In this document: piece by piece, positions 30,976 to 40,530 of the stretch
How the letters are laid out: the number at the start of each line of letters is the position of its first letter
How positions within the stretch are numbered: the stretch's first letter is position 1
NCBI RefSeq assembly: GCF_001999725.1
Contig: NZ_MDDP01000010.1
Location: 248,001-312,000, forward strand
Length of the DNA stretch: 64,000 nt
Direction of reading: 5' to 3'
Source: Cellulophaga omnivescoria
GTDB lineage: Bacteria > Bacteroidota > Bacteroidia > Flavobacteriales > Flavobacteriaceae
The notes under the pieces: generated by a model
Told to the model about the DNA's origin: nothing
Seen by the model: the letters and a program-made list of their open reading frames with translations, nothing else
Database searches by the model: none
Translations under genes and position numbers: made by a program

Positions 30976-31986
30976 ATGCAAATGAAAACAACACTCTTTT
31001 TTTTATTTGCATTTGTTTTCTTAAAAGTCAACGCACAGCAAACGGTTACGGGTTATGTTTTAGATGCAAATACTAAAGAACCCCTAGTTGGCACCTCTGT
31101 TTTTTACGATGGTACAACTATTGGTGTTGTAACCAATACAAAAGGGTATTTTAATATTTCTACAGAAAAAAATAGCACAGCGCCACTTGTTATAAGTTAC
31201 TTTGGTTATAAAAATAAAATTATAAGTGCAGTAGGTAAAAAAGATCTTGGTAACATTTATTTACAAGAAGAAGTAGAGCAGTTAAATGAAGTTGTATTGG
31301 AGCCAGATACTTGGAGTAGAGAAAAGAAATTACGCATCTTTAGAAATCAATTTTTAGGAACTACTTTACCAGCGCAAAAATGTAAAATTTTAAATGAAGA
31401 TGATGTACGCTTGTACTATAGTAAAAAAGAAGACATACTATATGCTTATGCTAACAAGCCTATTAAAGTTCAAAATAAATTTTTAGGGTATAATTTAGAG
31501 TATCATTTGCAAGATTTTGAAGTTAGATACAAAACCAATGCCAATGGTTTTAGGCTAACAGGTTCTGTATTTTATGCAGGAACTACTTTGTTTATGGAGA
31601 TTGATAAAAAACCAAGACGTAAGTATATTAAAAATAGAGAACTTACTTATTTTGGTTCTACATTGCATTTTATGCGTGCTTTGTCTGCAAAGCGACTAAC
31701 AAAAGAAAAATTTAGAATTTTTAAAGAAAGCTTAGAGGTACAGCCTTATGATTATTACAAAATAGAAAAAATAGAAGATGGCAGCGCTAAAGTAGTTCAG
31801 TCTTTAGAACGTTTAAATATACTGTACAACAGGTGGAGTAATTCTTTTATTATGGTAACTCAAAATCCTTTTTATATTGATGCTTACGGAAACCATTCTC
31901 CTGTAGATGTAGTGTTGTTTGGTGGTGATATGGGCTTACTTAGAATTGCAAATACATTGCCACTAGATTATGAGTCTGTAAACTAA
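30976..31986 (+). CDS. Exported protein with carboxypeptidase-regulatory-like domain
   Basis: The 336-residue protein starts six bases after olsF. It has a signal peptide (MKTTLFFLFAFVFLKVNAQ from the second Met), then a CarboxypepD_reg-like beta-sandwich (QTVTGYVLDANTKEPLVGTSVFYDGTTIGVVTNTKGYFNIS, about 20-100) as found at the N-terminus of TonB-dependent receptors and their relatives. An uncharacterised C-terminal region of about 230 residues follows, with no beta-barrel plug motif. Periplasmic or outer-membrane location is likely. The link to ornithine lipid is only positional. Confidence 0.82.
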   Translation: MQMKTTLFFLFAFVFLKVNAQQTVTGYVLDANTKEPLVGTSVFYDGTTIGVVTNTKGYFNISTEKNSTAPLVISYFGYKNKIISAVGKKDLGNIYLQEEVEQLNEVVLEPDTWSREKKLRIFRNQFLGTTLPAQKCKILNEDDVRLYYSKKEDILYAYANKPIKVQNKFLGYNLEYHLQDFEVRYKTNANGFRLTGSVFYAGTTLFMEIDKKPRRKYIKNRELTYFGSTLHFMRALSAKRLTKEKFRIFKESLEVQPYDYYKIEKIEDGSAKVVQSLERLNILYNRWSNSFIMVTQNPFYIDAYGNHSPVDVVLFGGDMGLLRIANTLPLDYESVN

Positions 31987-32017
31987 AAAGGCCATCTAAA
32001 AAATAGATAGCCCTTTT
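31986..32017. terminator. Bidirectional terminator
   Basis: AAAAGG...ATCTA pairs with TAGAT...CCTTTT (31986-31998 with 32004-32017), with one mismatch and one bulge, around an A-rich loop. It lies between convergent genes ending at 31986 and 32041. Confidence 0.7.
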
Positions 32018-32040
32018 GTACTGTAATTTGTTTTAATTTT

Positions 32041-32355
32041 TTAGAACCAAGGCTTTCTACCTACTTGGTATGTGTTGTAAAAATCTTCATCAGATTTTGT
32101 TAAGTATATAATGCCTTCAATAAACCCTATAATTCCGGCTACACCACAAGTTACCACAGTTGCTATTATTTGTATAATTCCTTCTTTTTGGTAGCCCAAT
32201 ACAAATTTGTGAATCCCTAAAGAGCCAATTAATATTGCTAAAATACCCGCAAGCATTTTCTTGTTTTCTCCACCAGCCATATTGTTTAAGCCTTCTGAGA
32301 ATTCATTAGCTGTTTCTTTTGCTTCTGTGTTAAAATCTTTGTTTTCTTCTGACAT
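32041..32355 (-). CDS. TM2-domain membrane protein
   Basis: The 104-residue protein has an acidic soluble N-terminus of about 30 residues and a TM2 domain: two membrane helices (MLAGILAILIGSLGIHKFVLG and IIQIIATVVTCGVAGIIGFIEGIIYL) joined by GYQKEG, with a conserved Asp (DEDF). TM2 proteins sit in the inner membrane and are of uncertain function. It is the last gene of the minus-strand group that begins at 37321. Confidence 0.9.
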   Translation of the reverse strand: MSEENKDFNTEAKETANEFSEGLNNMAGGENKKMLAGILAILIGSLGIHKFVLGYQKEGIIQIIATVVTCGVAGIIGFIEGIIYLTKSDEDFYNTYQVGRKPWF

Positions 32356-32414
32356 AATATTTGTGTGTTGGTTTAATTTAATTGTGGGTTAAATGTAGTA
32401 ATTTTTTTTAATTA

Positions 32415-32798
32415 TTACTTAAAAGCATCATCTTTTGGCTCCCATAGTTCTAGTTTATTTCCTTCAGGGTCTAGTATCCATCCAAATTTTCCGTAGCTAT
32501 ATTCTTCTATTTCACCAACAATAGTAACACCTTCTGCTTTTAATACTTCTAATAATTTCACTAGGTTTTCTACCCTAAAATTCATCATAAAAGAAGATTT
32601 GCTAGGTTCAAAATACGTAGTGTCATTTTTCATTGGACTCCATTGGGTGCTACAATCGTTTCCTTCTTTATCTTTCCACCAAAAAGTACAACCATAACGG
32701 TCTGTATCTAGGCCTAGTCTGTCTTTGTACCATTGTTTTATTTTATCTGGGTCTTCTGTTTTAAAAAAGAATCCTCCTAAGCCTGTAACTCTTTTCAT
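32415..32798 (-). CDS. VOC-family glyoxalase-like protein
   Basis: The 127-residue single-domain protein has the VOC fold: MKRVTGLGGFFFKTEDPDKIKQWYKDRLG and a C-terminal FGWILDPEGNKLELWEP carrying a likely metal-binding Glu. Members include glyoxalases, dioxygenases and resistance proteins. The substrate is unknown. It begins 7 bp after the DUF1801 gene in the same operon. Confidence 0.88.
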   Translation of the reverse strand: MKRVTGLGGFFFKTEDPDKIKQWYKDRLGLDTDRYGCTFWWKDKEGNDCSTQWSPMKNDTTYFEPSKSSFMMNFRVENLVKLLEVLKAEGVTIVGEIEEYSYGKFGWILDPEGNKLELWEPKDDAFK

Positions 32799-32805
32799 AT
32801 TGGTT

Positions 32806-33261
32806 TTATTTTTTAGTGTTTTTCTCGTATAAATCTATCCATTGTTGTACTGTCATTTTTGTAGCCAGTTCGCCAATTAACTCGTATGGGATATCATCTA
32901 TCTTTTTAAATCTTATACAGCTTTTGCCCATATCTAATTTGCGCTTACAGTGTTTAGGATACTCTTTAGTAAACCAGTTTAAAAGGTTAGAATCTGCATA
33001 AATACCGGAATGGTACAATGCTATAAAGTTTTTTTGTGATGCCACATTTATAAAGGGGAGCGGCAACTTAGGATCGCAATGGTAGCCGTCTGCATACAAA
33101 GTATGTGGTACAACATAGCCTAACATACCATAACTCATAGTTTCTGTAAAACCACTAGGAATATTGCTTAAAATTGTTTCTCTAATTTTAGATACAGCTT
33201 CTTTGCGCTCTTCTGGCAGCTCTTTAATGTATTGTTCTGGTGTTGTGGCTTTAGATTGCAT
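32806..33261 (-). CDS. DUF1801 domain-containing protein
   Basis: The 151-residue cytoplasmic protein has the DUF1801 (YdhG-like) pattern: TPEQYIKELPEERKEAVSKIRETILSNIPSGFTETMSYGMLGYVVP, with a later FIALYHSGIYAD and KLDMGKSCIRFKKIDDIPYELI. Function is not established for the family. It sits between the dehydrogenase (28 bp upstream) and the VOC gene (7 bp downstream). Confidence 0.88.
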   Translation of the reverse strand: MQSKATTPEQYIKELPEERKEAVSKIRETILSNIPSGFTETMSYGMLGYVVPHTLYADGYHCDPKLPLPFINVASQKNFIALYHSGIYADSNLLNWFTKEYPKHCKRKLDMGKSCIRFKKIDDIPYELIGELATKMTVQQWIDLYEKNTKK

Positions 33262-33289
33262 AATTGGCAGTGTATTGGTTGTTTTAAAG

Positions 33290-34228
33290 TTACAAAAACT
33301 TTGCTTTTACCTTGTCTACAATAGTTTGTGCAAGTTTAATTTTGCTCTCTACCGTCCAACCTGCTACGTGCGGACTAAGTAATACGTTATCAGATTTTAT
33401 TAAATATTCAAAAGCTTCTGGTAGCTCGTTATCTGTAAACATATGTTCAAAAGAAGCTTTCTCATACTCTAAAACATCTAAACCAGCACCTAGTATTTTA
33501 CCCTTTTTTAGTGCTGCCACTAAATCTGCTGTTATTACACATTTACCACGAGCTGTATTAAATAACCAAAACGGCTTTTTAAAGCCATTTATAAATGTAC
33601 TTTTCACCATATTTTTGGTAAGCTCTGTTTGTGGTACGTGTAAACTTAATACATCTGCTTTTTGTTGCAATTCTTCTAGAGATACCTGTGTCGCATTTTC
33701 GTTTCCAACATCATCTTTAATGTCATAACACAATACATCAACATCAAAACCACGTAGTTTTTTAGCAAAAGCATTGCCCATATTTCCATAACCAATTATG
33801 CCTACAGTTTTGCCGTCTAACTCAATTCCGCGGTTGCCTTCTCTGTCCCATTTTCCGTTACGTACTTCTTGGTCTGCTTTGTTTAGCTTGTTAAATAAAG
33901 ATAAAATCATACCTAACGTATGTTCACCAACAGCATTACGGTTGCCTTCTGGGGCAGAGGCTAAAAAAATGCCTTTTTGCGTAGCGTAATCGGTATCTAT
34001 ATTTTCTAGACCAGCACCTAATCTTCCTATAAATTTTAAGTTTGTTGCTTTGTCTAAAAATGCTTTGTCTAACGGAAACCTACTGCGTATAATTAAGCCT
34101 TCGTAGTTATGAATAATAGCTTCAACTTCTTCTTTGCTTGCTGTATAATCTACATCGTTCGTAAAACCAAAACCTTTAAATTGTTCTATTATTAAAGGAT
34201 GGTTTTTATCTAAATGCAATACTTTCAT
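33290..34228 (-). CDS. D-2-hydroxyacid dehydrogenase (phosphoglycerate dehydrogenase-like)
   Basis: The 312-residue protein has the D-isomer-specific dehydrogenase layout. It shows the N-terminal LIIRSRFPLDKAFLDKATNLKFIGRLGAGLENID, then TVGIIGYGNMGNAFAKKLRGFDVDVLCYD (NAD site), LSLHVPQTELTKNMV, and NTARGKCV with the catalytic Arg region. The C-terminal LLSPHVAGWTVES carries the catalytic His. It resembles SerA-type enzymes without the C-terminal ACT domain. The substrate could be 3-phosphoglycerate or another 2-hydroxyacid. It starts 2 bp after the cupin gene and is probably translationally linked. Confidence 0.88.
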   Translation of the reverse strand: MKVLHLDKNHPLIIEQFKGFGFTNDVDYTASKEEVEAIIHNYEGLIIRSRFPLDKAFLDKATNLKFIGRLGAGLENIDTDYATQKGIFLASAPEGNRNAVGEHTLGMILSLFNKLNKADQEVRNGKWDREGNRGIELDGKTVGIIGYGNMGNAFAKKLRGFDVDVLCYDIKDDVGNENATQVSLEELQQKADVLSLHVPQTELTKNMVKSTFINGFKKPFWLFNTARGKCVITADLVAALKKGKILGAGLDVLEYEKASFEHMFTDNELPEAFEYLIKSDNVLLSPHVAGWTVESKIKLAQTIVDKVKAKFL

Positions 34229-34230
34229 TA

Positions 34231-34596
34231 TTATATTTTTGGATATTCAGTTTGTGTTTTCTCGTCAATAACAGTACCTGTGTGTAAAATAGATTGTTTT
34301 TCAAACAACAAAACCTCTACAACTTCATCGTTTTCTGTTCTAGGGCAGTGTTCTACGCCTTTTGGTATTACAATAATTTCACCTTCTCTTACAATTTCTG
34401 TACGGTCTCTAAATTGCATATACAGTGTACCTTTTAGTACCTGAAAAAGTTCATCTTCATTTTCGTGAGCGTGCCAAACAAAGTCGCCTTTTAATTTGGC
34501 TAAAAGTACCTGCATATTGTCTACAACAGCAATTTGGTGAGGATGCCACTGTTCACTAAACTTGCTTTGTTTTTCTTTTAGGTTGATGGTTTTCAA
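34231..34596 (-). CDS. Single-domain cupin
   Basis: The 121-residue cytoplasmic protein has the cupin motifs GDFVWHAHENEDELFQVLKGTLYMQF (His, His, Glu ligands) and GEIIVIPKGVEHCPRTEN (second His). A metal site is therefore intact. The ligand is unknown. It lies 17 bp after ggt and 2 bp before the dehydrogenase, so it belongs to the same operon. Confidence 0.88.
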   Translation of the reverse strand: MKTINLKEKQSKFSEQWHPHQIAVVDNMQVLLAKLKGDFVWHAHENEDELFQVLKGTLYMQFRDRTEIVREGEIIVIPKGVEHCPRTENDEVVEVLLFEKQSILHTGTVIDEKTQTEYPKI

Positions 34597-34613
34597 AATA
34601 AAATGTATTAAAA

Positions 34614-36284
34614 TTAATAACCAATTGCGCCACCGTCTGGACTAGATGAGTCTGATGCTCCAATATAAACCTTATTTTCAGTATCTACAGTAATACCCAT
34701 TAATCTGCCTAAGTGCTCGCGTTCTACCATAGTGTGTCCCATAGCTTCTAATGACTTTACAGTGTCTGGAGACAGTAAATCTTTTTCATACAAAATACGG
34801 TCTGGTAACCATTGGTGGTGAATTTTCATAGCTTCAATAGCTTTGTGTATAGGCATATTAAACTCAATAACATTTAAAACTGTCTGAAAAACTGTGTTTA
34901 TAATTGTTCTTCCGCCTGGGCTACCAATAACCAAAACAGCTTTACCGTCTTTGGCAACAATTGTAGGTGTCATACTAGAAAGCATTCTTTTTTCTGGCTT
35001 AATAATGTTAGCAGCGGAACCAATTAAGCCTTTGCTATTTGTGTATCCTGGTTGCGGATTAAAATCGCCCATTTCATTATTAAAAATAAAACCAAGTTTT
35101 GGAGAGCCTAATCTAGAGCCATAAGAGTGTTCTAAGGTATATGTTAAAGACACTGCATTGCCATCTTTATCTAAAATTGATAAATGTGTGGTATTGTTGC
35201 CTTCATAAATTTGTCCAAATTTGGTAGAATCGCTTACAGATGCTTTTTGCCAATCTATATTTTTAAACCTGTTTTTAGCAAATTGTTTAGACGTAAGTTT
35301 TTCTAAAGGCATATTTAAATTAAAGTCTGGGTCGCCTAAATGTTCTGCTCTATCTGCAAAAGCTCTACGCATAGCTTCTGCTACCAAATGTACGTAAGGA
35401 GTAGAGTTAAAAGGCTTTTTGTTAAAATCTGCTAACTCCATAATATTCATCATTTCTAACAATGCAACTCCACCAGAACTAGGAGGTGGCATTACAAGAA
35501 TGTCGTATCCCTTATAAGTTCCTTTTAAAGGAGCTCTTTCCACGGCTTCATATTTTGCTAAATCTTTTAATGTAATTAAACCGTCATTTTTTTTCATAAA
35601 ACGAGCAATTTCTTTGGCTACTTTACCTTTGTAAAAACCGTCTTTACCATTGTCTCTAATTTCTTTTAGCGTTGCGGCAAGTACAGGTTGTTTCCAAATT
35701 TCATCCATTTGTGTTATTTCACCTTTTTCATTGGTAAAATAATTGGCCATAAATTCAGATTCCTTTTTGTAATGTAAGGCGTGCTTATAAAGCGTATAAG
35801 ACAAAGGCACACCGTTTTCTGCTAAATTAATAGCTGGTTGTACTAGTGAAGACCAAGGTAGTTTGCCATATTTTTTGTGCGCCATATATAAACCTGCAAC
35901 GGTTCCGGGTACACCAACAGATTGTAAACCATTGTGGTTAGAGCCAGGTTTTAAGTTGCCCTGTTCATCTAAAAACATATTTGTAGTTGCTTTTAAAGGT
36001 GCTTTTTCTCTAAAATCTATTGTAGTAGCGTTGCCATCAGATTTCATAAAAACCAAAAAGCCACCACCGCCAATATTACCTGCTTGTGGGTGCGTAACTG
36101 CCAGTGCAAAAGCAGTTGCTACAGAGGCATCTATTGCATTACCGCCTTTTTTTAGTATTTCTGTGCCAACTTTAGATGCTACGCTGTTGTCTGATACTAC
36201 CATACCATTTTTAGCATAGGTTTGTGCGTTGGTTACTGTTGTAAAAAGTGCACAAACTAAAAGATAAAATAGTTTAATTTTCAT
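34614..36284 (-). CDS. ggt: Gamma-glutamyltransferase
   Basis: The 556-residue periplasmic precursor has a signal peptide (MKIKLFYLLVCALFTTVTNAQ). The family core is NAIDASVATAFALAVTHPQAGNIGGGGFLVF, the autoprocessing site is GNNTTHLSILDKDGNAVSLTYTLEHSYGSR (the second Thr becomes the N-terminal nucleophile), and ERMLSSMTPTIV precedes VIGSPGGRTIINTV. It cleaves the gamma-glutamyl bond of glutathione and transfers it to water or amino acids. It lies 41 bp downstream of the PqqB-like gene and heads the ggt-cupin-dehydrogenase run. Confidence 0.95.
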   Translation of the reverse strand: MKIKLFYLLVCALFTTVTNAQTYAKNGMVVSDNSVASKVGTEILKKGGNAIDASVATAFALAVTHPQAGNIGGGGFLVFMKSDGNATTIDFREKAPLKATTNMFLDEQGNLKPGSNHNGLQSVGVPGTVAGLYMAHKKYGKLPWSSLVQPAINLAENGVPLSYTLYKHALHYKKESEFMANYFTNEKGEITQMDEIWKQPVLAATLKEIRDNGKDGFYKGKVAKEIARFMKKNDGLITLKDLAKYEAVERAPLKGTYKGYDILVMPPPSSGGVALLEMMNIMELADFNKKPFNSTPYVHLVAEAMRRAFADRAEHLGDPDFNLNMPLEKLTSKQFAKNRFKNIDWQKASVSDSTKFGQIYEGNNTTHLSILDKDGNAVSLTYTLEHSYGSRLGSPKLGFIFNNEMGDFNPQPGYTNSKGLIGSAANIIKPEKRMLSSMTPTIVAKDGKAVLVIGSPGGRTIINTVFQTVLNVIEFNMPIHKAIEAMKIHHQWLPDRILYEKDLLSPDTVKSLEAMGHTMVEREHLGRLMGITVDTENKVYIGASDSSSPDGGAIGY

Positions 36285-36325
36285 AGGTGTAATTTTTAAG
36301 TAAATATAGTATTTGTAAGGTGTTT

Positions 36326-37321
36326 TTATAAGTTGTAAACACCGTTAATTTGTGCTATGTTAAAACCGTTTTTTATAATTTGTTTTGCCTTAGCGCTTTT
36401 AATGTTTAAGGCTGGGTTTGTATGGTTAAAATGGATGAAGTTTATTTTACTTTTTTCTGTAAAAGTTAACTCTTTAAATAATTCCATACTTTCTACAATA
36501 AATGGATGAGGTATTTCAGAAATATCTCTGTTGTTTATTTCTGCGGCATCAAAAAAAGTAGCATCTATAAAGGCATAATCTACTTTTGCAATTTCAGTAA
36601 TAATATCTTGTTCCCACTTATTCCACTTGTCAATATCTGGAATAAACAAAGCACTTTTGTTTGGTCCAATTATGGTGTAACCTACGGTTTCAGAAAACTC
36701 ATCTCTGTGTGGAACAGTAAAAGGAACTACTTTTAAAGTAGAGGTTAGCTGTATTGTTTTGTTGTTTTCAGTAGCTTTTATTTCTATGTTTTGGTTGGCC
36801 ACAAGCTGACTCCAAGGCCCATTGTTTTCTAAAAATGTTTTCATTTTAGGCATAGCATAAACAGGTGTGTTACTAGCATTCATAGCTTCTTTTCCTAAGT
36901 ACATTAAACCTGCGTAATGACCAATATGTGCGTGTGTTAAAAAAACACCGGTAGGAATTTCATATGCATTAAAATTAGCACTGTTTTTTAAGGTCTTTAC
37001 TTGTGTTGCAATATCTGGTGTGGCTTCAAACAAAAAAGTTGCTTTGTTTTTGGTGTCTACAACTCCTAATGAAACAACTTTTCTGCTTGGGTCAGGGTTT
37101 GTAAATAAGTCTTTACAACAATCTTTTTTGCATCCTATCTGTGGTGAACCAGCATCTTGTACCGTTCCTAAAATAACCAATGCAGTATTGGTAATTTTGG
37201 GCGTGTTATTTATTGTTGTCTTCTTGTTAGTTATTTTTGTGGTGCTTTCTGGTTTTTCTTTGGGTTTGCAAGCACTTAATATAAGCAGTAAAACACATAT
37301 GTGTAATAAGTTTTTTATCAT
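36326..37321 (-). CDS. PqqB-like metallo-beta-lactamase-fold lipoprotein
   Basis: The 331-residue precursor has a lipoprotein signal (MIKNLLHICVLLLILSAC; lipobox LSAC) and a metallo-beta-lactamase fold related to PqqB: LVILGTVQDAGSPQIGCKKDCC, GVFLTHAHIGHYAGLMYLG and a C-terminal FIHFNHTNPAL. The usual HxHxDH motif reads HAHIGH, with Gly at the Asp position, as in other proteins of this group to my recollection. No other pqq genes are present, so a role in PQQ synthesis is unlikely. It is anchored in the periplasm or outer membrane. Substrate is unknown. Confidence 0.85.
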   Translation of the reverse strand: MIKNLLHICVLLLILSACKPKEKPESTTKITNKKTTINNTPKITNTALVILGTVQDAGSPQIGCKKDCCKDLFTNPDPSRKVVSLGVVDTKNKATFLFEATPDIATQVKTLKNSANFNAYEIPTGVFLTHAHIGHYAGLMYLGKEAMNASNTPVYAMPKMKTFLENNGPWSQLVANQNIEIKATENNKTIQLTSTLKVVPFTVPHRDEFSETVGYTIIGPNKSALFIPDIDKWNKWEQDIITEIAKVDYAFIDATFFDAAEINNRDISEIPHPFIVESMELFKELTFTEKSKINFIHFNHTNPALNIKSAKAKQIIKNGFNIAQINGVYNL

Positions 37322-37362
37322 TGGTTATTGCTTTGTTATTTATAAAGATAACCAATTGGTAA

Positions 37363-37398
37363 CAAAAAAAGCCAATGGAAAATACTTCCATTGACTTT
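37363..37398 (-). terminator. Terminator of the histidine decarboxylase gene
   Basis: CAATGGAA (37373-37380) pairs with TTCCATTG (37386-37393), extended by three to four further pairs across one mismatch. On the minus strand a run of T residues follows (37370-37364). It lies between hdc and the PqqB-like gene. Confidence 0.82.
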
Positions 37399-37423
37399 TA
37401 GGTTCTAAACTAGTAGTGTTAAT

Positions 37424-38575
37424 CTAAAAATCTAGCTCAAATTCTTCTTCTTCAATAGTGCTGGCTTGCGACATATCATAAATAAACTCATCTATTTGTG
37501 CTTTTGTAACATTGGGCATACAAATAACATGGGCAACATTACCTTCTGTAGCTAATTGCCATTTTTGTTTTACTTCTATAGCCGTTTTAGGAAATACAAC
37601 AGTAATAGAATTTGGATTACGCCAAGCGTTTACTCCAATTTCTTTTAGTCTGTTTTCACAATACACAGCAGTTTCTAAACTTTTTTGGTAACGGGCTCTT
37701 AAGCCATTTACGCCTAGTTTTTTAAGTGCATACCATAAAAATAGTGGACTATGACCATTTCTAGAACCTGTAATTGTAGTATCTAAAGAACCAATGTAAG
37801 AGATGCCTTTTGCAATACGATCCCTATTGCTACGCTTGGTAATTATAACACCAGACGGAATAGGGGAACCTATAAACTTATGTCCGCTTATAGATATACT
37901 ATCTGCCCCATCTTTAAAGTCAAACGGTATGCGTGGCTCCATAAATGCGCCGTATGTGCCAGATAATGCAGCGTCACAATGTATATAATGGTCTTGTATG
38001 GCTAAGTTTTTTAAAATACTTTTTATTTTAGAAACATCGTCTTTTGCTTCTTTCATTGTAGTGCCAAATGTAGTGAGTACAATGGCAGGTTTATGACGAT
38101 TCATTTTAACTGTATTCTCAAAATCTTCATAATCTATTTCTCCATTTTCTTGAGAACGAATTATTATACTTGGAATATTTAACAAATGAATATTTTTACG
38201 CACGCTATAGTGTGTAGACTCAGAATAATACACCATTCCTTTTGGGTATAATTCTCTTGCTAAATACAAACCGTATAAGTTGCTTTCTGAGCCACCATTG
38301 GTAATATAACCCCAATAATCTGTTGGTTGTGCTCTAAATAGTTTTGCAAAAAAAGCAACAACTTCTTTTTCCATTTCGTGGGTTTGTACTTTGTACGTAC
38401 CATCTTCAAACGGATCTCCTAAGTTGTTTATTGGGTATTGTAAAAAGCTGCTAAGCTCAGAATAATCAAAATCTTTAGATACAGGGTAACCTAAAAATGT
38501 ATCTCTGGCTTGTTCTATGTTTTCCTTTAGTTTGTAAAGGCGTTCTGTGTCTTTTTCTGATATGTTTTGATACAT
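37424..38575 (-). CDS. hdc: Pyridoxal-phosphate-dependent histidine decarboxylase
   Basis: The 383-residue cytoplasmic protein closely follows the Gram-negative PLP-type histidine decarboxylase pattern: FLGYPVSKDFDYSELSSFLQYPINNLGDPFEDG, WGYITNGGSESNLYGLYLARE, YYSESTHYSVRKNIHLL, YIHCDAALSGTYGAFMEP and SISGHKFIGSPIP with the Schiff-base lysine. TITGSRNGHSPLFLWYAL and NAWRNPNSITVVFP follow. It converts histidine to histamine; related decarboxylases acting on other amino acids cannot be excluded. A divergent Lrp-type regulator starts 162 bp away, and a terminator ends the transcript. Confidence 0.88.
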   Translation of the reverse strand: MYQNISEKDTERLYKLKENIEQARDTFLGYPVSKDFDYSELSSFLQYPINNLGDPFEDGTYKVQTHEMEKEVVAFFAKLFRAQPTDYWGYITNGGSESNLYGLYLARELYPKGMVYYSESTHYSVRKNIHLLNIPSIIIRSQENGEIDYEDFENTVKMNRHKPAIVLTTFGTTMKEAKDDVSKIKSILKNLAIQDHYIHCDAALSGTYGAFMEPRIPFDFKDGADSISISGHKFIGSPIPSGVIITKRSNRDRIAKGISYIGSLDTTITGSRNGHSPLFLWYALKKLGVNGLRARYQKSLETAVYCENRLKEIGVNAWRNPNSITVVFPKTAIEVKQKWQLATEGNVAHVICMPNVTKAQIDEFIYDMSQASTIEEEEFELDF

Positions 38576-38736
38576 AGTAGTATAGTAGGTTTTAATGCTG
38601 TAAAATTAGTATTTCCAGGCAAAGTGTCTTTAATTTGTTGTTAGTTTGATAAATAATACTGTTATGTTTTTTATTTTCAGTATGATTATTCTGTTTTAAA
38701 TTGAATTTTATCGACCTAACAAAAAAATATACTGAT

Positions 38737-39189
38737 ATGGATGCTGTAGACAAAAAAATACTAATGCTATTGCAACAAAATGCAAAGCAAAACACTAAAG
38801 AAATTGCAGATAAAATTGGACTAACAGTATCGCCTACTTTTGAGCGTATTAAAAAGTTAGAGCAGCAAAATTATATTAAAGGCTATGTTGCATTACTTAG
38901 TGAGGAAATGATTAATAAAACCATTAAAGTATATTGCCATATTACATTAGCAACGCACTCTAGGGAATTAATAGATAATTTTAAAAATAGCGTGGCTAAT
39001 TTGCCAGAAATAATGAGCTGCCAACACTTGTCTGGTAATTACGATTTTTTACTAAAAGTTGCTGTTAGTGATATGACGCAGTACCAACAATTTGTATTAG
39101 ATAAATTATCTGTAATTAAGGGCATATCTAACGTGCAAAGTTCTTTTGTTTTAGAGGAAATTAAGAATGATACCGCTTATGTTTTATAA
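38737..39189 (+). CDS. Lrp/AsnC-family transcriptional regulator
   Basis: The 150-residue protein (ATG at 38737, MDAVDKKILMLLQQNAKQNT) has an N-terminal winged HTH (TKEIADKIGLTVSPTFERIKKLEQQNYIKGY) and a C-terminal ligand-binding ACT-like RAM domain (VYCHITLATHSRELIDNFKN, CQHLSGNYDFLLKVAVSDMTQYQQFV). Such regulators respond to amino acids. It is divergent from hdc, making local control of histidine decarboxylase by an amino acid a reasonable inference. Its stop overlaps the mgtE stop by 6 bp on the opposite strand. Confidence 0.92.
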   Translation: MDAVDKKILMLLQQNAKQNTKEIADKIGLTVSPTFERIKKLEQQNYIKGYVALLSEEMINKTIKVYCHITLATHSRELIDNFKNSVANLPEIMSCQHLSGNYDFLLKVAVSDMTQYQQFVLDKLSVIKGISNVQSSFVLEEIKNDTAYVL

Positions 39190-40530
39190 GAACATTTTAG
39201 CTATTGAAAAATAAATTATAATACCAAAAATATCATTACTAGTAGTGATAAACGGACCAGTTGCAATGGCAGGGTCTATGCCTCTTTTATGTAAAAAAAT
39301 AGGGACAAACGTGCCAATAATACCAGCAACAATTATAACAGCAATTAATGAAATAGAAATCGCAAATGCCATTTTTACATCGCCTTCCATTAGCCAAGCA
39401 AAGCTAAAAAGTATTATAGCTAGTATAGTACCGTTAAGGGCAGACAGTAGAATCTCTTTAATTAGCCTATTAATCATACTACCTTTAAGGTCATCATTAG
39501 CAATACCTTGTACTATAATTGCACTAGATTGTACACCAACATTACCAGCCATAGCGGCAATTAATGGTGTAAATAATAGTAAGGATATGTGACCTTTAAT
39601 AACGCCTTCAAAAGTGCCCATAATAGTGGCAGAGCCTACACCGCCAAAAAGACCTAGTATTAACCAAGGTAAACGTGCTTTTGTAAGGTCTAAAATACTA
39701 TCATCTGCTTCTACATCTTGTGATATACCTGCCGCCATTTGGTAATCTTTGTCGGCTTCTTCTTTAATTACGTCTACAATATCATCAATAGTAATTCTAC
39801 CCACAAGTCTGCCAATTTCATCTACAACGGGTATGGCTTCAAGGTCATACCTAGACATTATTTTAGCAATTTCTTCTGGTTTTTCGTTTACAGAAACAGA
39901 ATCTACCTTTGGGATATACACATCTTTAATGTGTGTTTTTGTTGATGTGGTAAGTAAATCTTTTAATGATAATCTTCCTTTTAATTTTTCTTCGTCATCT
40001 ACTACATAAATAGAGTGTACTCTGGTTACATTTTCTGCCTGTGCGCGCATTTCTTTTACGCAGGTAAGCACATTCCAATTTACATTTACTTTAACAAGTT
40101 CTTTTGCCATTAATCCACCAGCAGAATACTCATCATATCGTAAAAGGTCTACAATGTCTTTTGCATGTTCCCTGTCTTCTAGTTCAGATATTACCTCTTG
40201 TACAATGTTTTGTGGTAACTCTGCAACAATATCTGCGGCATCATCTGTATCTAGTTCATTAAGCTCATCTGCAATTTCCTTGGTAGATAAGTTTCCTAAA
40301 ATAGATTCTCTTACGTCTTCATCTAGCTCGGTTAAAATATCAGAGGTTTTATCACTCTCTAATAGTTTAATAATGTAAGTAGCTTCATCAGTATTTAGCT
40401 CATTAACTATTTCTGCAATATCTGCATAGTGTATTTCCTCTAAAAGAAGCTGAATATCTGCATCTTTTTGATTGGAAATTAATGTTTCTATATGCTGTAA
40501 AAACTCGTCTGTTAATTTAAACGGTGTCAT
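39184..40530 (-). CDS. mgtE: Magnesium transporter MgtE
   Basis: The 448-residue inner-membrane protein has the MgtE layout. The acidic N-domain is built of helical repeats ([38 protein letters not shown]; about 20-130). Paired CBS domains ([23 protein letters not shown] and [26 protein letters not shown]; about 140-265) sense intracellular Mg. Five membrane helices follow ([39 protein letters not shown] onward). It mediates Mg2+ uptake. Its start overlaps the end of rsmA by 14 bp, so the two are co-transcribed. Confidence 0.95.
   Translation of the reverse strand: MTPFKLTDEFLQHIETLISNQKDADIQLLLEEIHYADIAEIVNELNTDEATYIIKLLESDKTSDILTELDEDVRESILGNLSTKEIADELNELDTDDAADIVAELPQNIVQEVISELEDREHAKDIVDLLRYDEYSAGGLMAKELVKVNVNWNVLTCVKEMRAQAENVTRVHSIYVVDDEEKLKGRLSLKDLLTTSTKTHIKDVYIPKVDSVSVNEKPEEIAKIMSRYDLEAIPVVDEIGRLVGRITIDDIVDVIKEEADKDYQMAAGISQDVEADDSILDLTKARLPWLILGLFGGVGSATIMGTFEGVIKGHISLLLFTPLIAAMAGNVGVQSSAIIVQGIANDDLKGSMINRLIKEILLSALNGTILAIILFSFAWLMEGDVKMAFAISISLIAVIIVAGIIGTFVPIFLHKRGIDPAIATGPFITTSNDIFGIIIYFSIAKMFL

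Noticed and set aside
36326-37321. PQQ biosynthesis locus
   Set aside because: Only a PqqB-like lipoprotein is present, exported and without PqqA/C/D/E.
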